A model generated the notes under the pieces. It saw nothing but the letters and a program-made list of their open reading frames with translations. It was not told the DNA's origin and made no database searches. Below are positions 15,793-17,054 of a stretch of DNA of 17,054 nucleotides, piece after piece. The DNA is taken from contig DAOVIO010000083.1 of NCBI GenBank assembly GCA_030673645.1, positions 1-17,054 of the forward strand, written 5' to 3'. Position numbers and translations under genes: made by a program. Each line of letters opens with the position of its first letter. The stretch's first letter is position 1. This DNA comes from JAGLSB01 sp023135955 (GTDB lineage: Bacteria > Bacteroidota > Bacteroidia > Bacteroidales > GCA-2748055).

Positions 15793-17054
15793 ATGGTTTC
15801 AAGAAGAGATTTCATAAAAACAACAGCAGTTGCTGGAGCTGCAACCCTTACGGGAATTGCATCGTGTTCATTGCCTGGTAAGAAGAATTCTTTTAAAAAT
15901 ATCACAATTCAATCCGTTGATTCACTTGTCGAAATGGAGCCACTTATCCGTCCTTTCGGGTTTAAAGGTGGTTTTATGACTGAAATATGGCAAACAGCAA
16001 ATTTCGTTAAATCGACATCTGGAATTGGAAAAGTAGGCTTATGCACTCAAAATGTCCTCTGGTCAGATGCAGCGGTTTTTGCCGCAAATTCCGAAAGTGA
16101 TGGAAATAAATTGATGTATGCATTATCAGAACATGCTCTTCAATTAATTAATGGTCGATCCTTCACTAATCCTGTCGAACTACTTGATGAGATTACAGAA
16201 GAAGTATATCAGTATGGAGTTAAGATCACAGCAAATCCGCACCTGAGAAAAACCTTTGCTTTAAATGCACTTGTAGGTGTTGATAATGCCGTATGGATGC
16301 TTTTTGCCGCTGAAAACGGGATTGAAAATTTTGATGATTTAATCCCGGAGAAATATCGTCCTGCCTTGTCAAATCACCACAAGACTGTTGCAAGTATTCC
16401 TTTGATGGCTTATTCAATTCCTGTTTCGGAAATAGTTGATACTGCTGATGCAGGATATTACTTTATGAAAATAAAAATAGGCCAGCCAGGCACTCAGGAA
16501 GAAATGTTGGCTAAAGATATGGATAGACTTTCTGCAATACACACAGCAATTGGTCATTATCGGACTCCTCATACTGCTTCAGGCAAACTTCCATATTATT
16601 TCGATGCAAATGGCAGATATGAAAAAAAGGAAACGCTGATGAAGCTTATTGATCACGCAAAAAAAATAGGTGCATTTGATCAGATAGCCATCATTGAGGA
16701 ACCTTTCCCTGAAGAGCTTGAGATTGATGTTAGCGATATTCCAATAAGACTTGCGGCTGATGAAAGTGCCCACACAGATGAGGATGCAATTAATCGAATC
16801 GAAATGGGATACAAGGCAATAGCCCTAAAAGCAATAGCTAAAACACTTAGTATGACTATGAAAATTGCTAGTGTGGCAAAAGAACGAAATGTTCCTTGTT
16901 TTTGTGCCGATCTTACTGTTAATCCAATTTTAATCGATTGGAACAAAAATATTGCAGCACGTCTTGATGCATTTCCAGGATTAGGAACCGGATTGCTTGA
17001 AACAAACGGGCATCAGAATTATAAAAACTGGGCTACTATGGAAAGCTATCATCC
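15793..17054 (+). CDS. Enolase-superfamily (mandelate racemase/muconate lactonizing type) Tat lipoprotein, 3' end outside window
   Basis: The frame is open from ATG 15793 to the window edge (420 full codons); an in-frame TAA at 15775-15777 fixes the start region. The N-terminus has a Tat motif (SRRDFIKTTAVAG, Arg4-Arg5) and a lipobox, IASC, at Cys25, so it looks like a Tat-exported lipoprotein. The enolase-superfamily barrel shows KIKIG (Lys226, Lys228), YYFDANGRY (Asp271), IIEEPF (Glu302/303), LAADES (Asp323/Glu324) and IALKAIAKTLS (Lys346, Lys350). These fit the three metal-binding acids and the opposed Lys bases of the muconate-lactonizing subgroup, which includes dipeptide epimerases and N-acylamino-acid racemases. 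The late segment FCADLTVNPILIDWNK, with GLLETNGHQNY, is well preserved. All core motifs are present, so only the extreme C-terminus is missing. Its own promoter is possible given the 216-nt gap. Confidence 0.9.
   Translation, partial: MVSRRDFIKTTAVAGAATLTGIASCSLPGKKNSFKNITIQSVDSLVEMEPLIRPFGFKGGFMTEIWQTANFVKSTSGIGKVGLCTQNVLWSDAAVFAANSESDGNKLMYALSEHALQLINGRSFTNPVELLDEITEEVYQYGVKITANPHLRKTFALNALVGVDNAVWMLFAAENGIENFDDLIPEKYRPALSNHHKTVASIPLMAYSIPVSEIVDTADAGYYFMKIKIGQPGTQEEMLAKDMDRLSAIHTAIGHYRTPHTASGKLPYYFDANGRYEKKETLMKLIDHAKKIGAFDQIAIIEEPFPEELEIDVSDIPIRLAADESAHTDEDAINRIEMGYKAIALKAIAKTLSMTMKIASVAKERNVPCFCADLTVNPILIDWNKNIAARLDAFPGLGTGLLETNGHQNYKNWATMESYH

Noticed and set aside
16680..16946. Antisense frame of 88 residues over the enolase-like gene
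   Set aside because: The sense strand carries the DES and lysine motifs of the enolase superfamily here, so the reverse frame is a shadow.
1..17054. CRISPR arrays, tRNA or rRNA genes, riboswitches, phage genes
   Set aside because: I saw no regularly spaced repeats, no cloverleaf or rRNA sequence, and no phage structural or integrase gene beyond the transposase tail.

Overview
The window is AT-rich and reads as a Bacteroidota (Bacteroidetes) chromosome. The evidence is two tandem SusC/SusD outer-membrane uptake pairs, an ECF sigma factor with a FecR-type anti-sigma factor, a protein with a type IX secretion (T9SS) C-terminal sorting domain, and the lack of clear Shine-Dalgarno sequences before most starts. 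All credible genes lie on the + strand.

Layout. Positions 1-56 are the last codons of what looks like an IS3-family transposase, followed by a perfect 44-bp palindrome (53-96) that contains its stop codon. A regulatory block follows: ECF sigma factor (264-845), a secreted T9SS cargo protein (1199-2116) closed by a strong hairpin, and a FecR-like anti-sigma factor (2305-3534). The sigma and anti-sigma genes are usually neighbours. Here a 79-nt element sits directly behind the sigma gene (873-951) and a diverged copy sits directly before the fecR-like gene (2213-2291), so the cargo gene lies between two copies of the same noncoding element. A hairpin (3567-3596) precedes the transport operon: SusC1 (3676-7062), SusD1 (7086-8543), SusC2 (8641-11739), SusD2 (11757-13121). 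Close behind come a Tat-exported Gfo/Idh/MocA oxidoreductase (13214-14614) and, overlapping it by 13 nt, a Tat-exported TIM-barrel sugar isomerase/epimerase-like protein (14602-15576). After a 216-nt gap comes an enolase-superfamily protein with both a Tat motif and a lipobox (15793 to the window end, truncated by the edge).

How it may work. SusC1 carries an STN signalling domain, and SusC2 does not. Substrate binding at SusC1-SusD1 probably signals through FecR to release the ECF sigma factor, which would switch on the locus. Both SusCD pairs import ligand into the periplasm, where the exported oxidoreductase, isomerase-like and enolase-like proteins could act on it. No glycoside hydrolase, polysaccharide lyase or sulfatase is visible. 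The ligand may therefore be a small glycoside, sugar acid or similar compound, or the depolymerases may lie outside the window. The substrate cannot be read from the sequence. The most distinctive points are the split sigma/anti-sigma pair with its duplicated element and the set of three exported enzymes.
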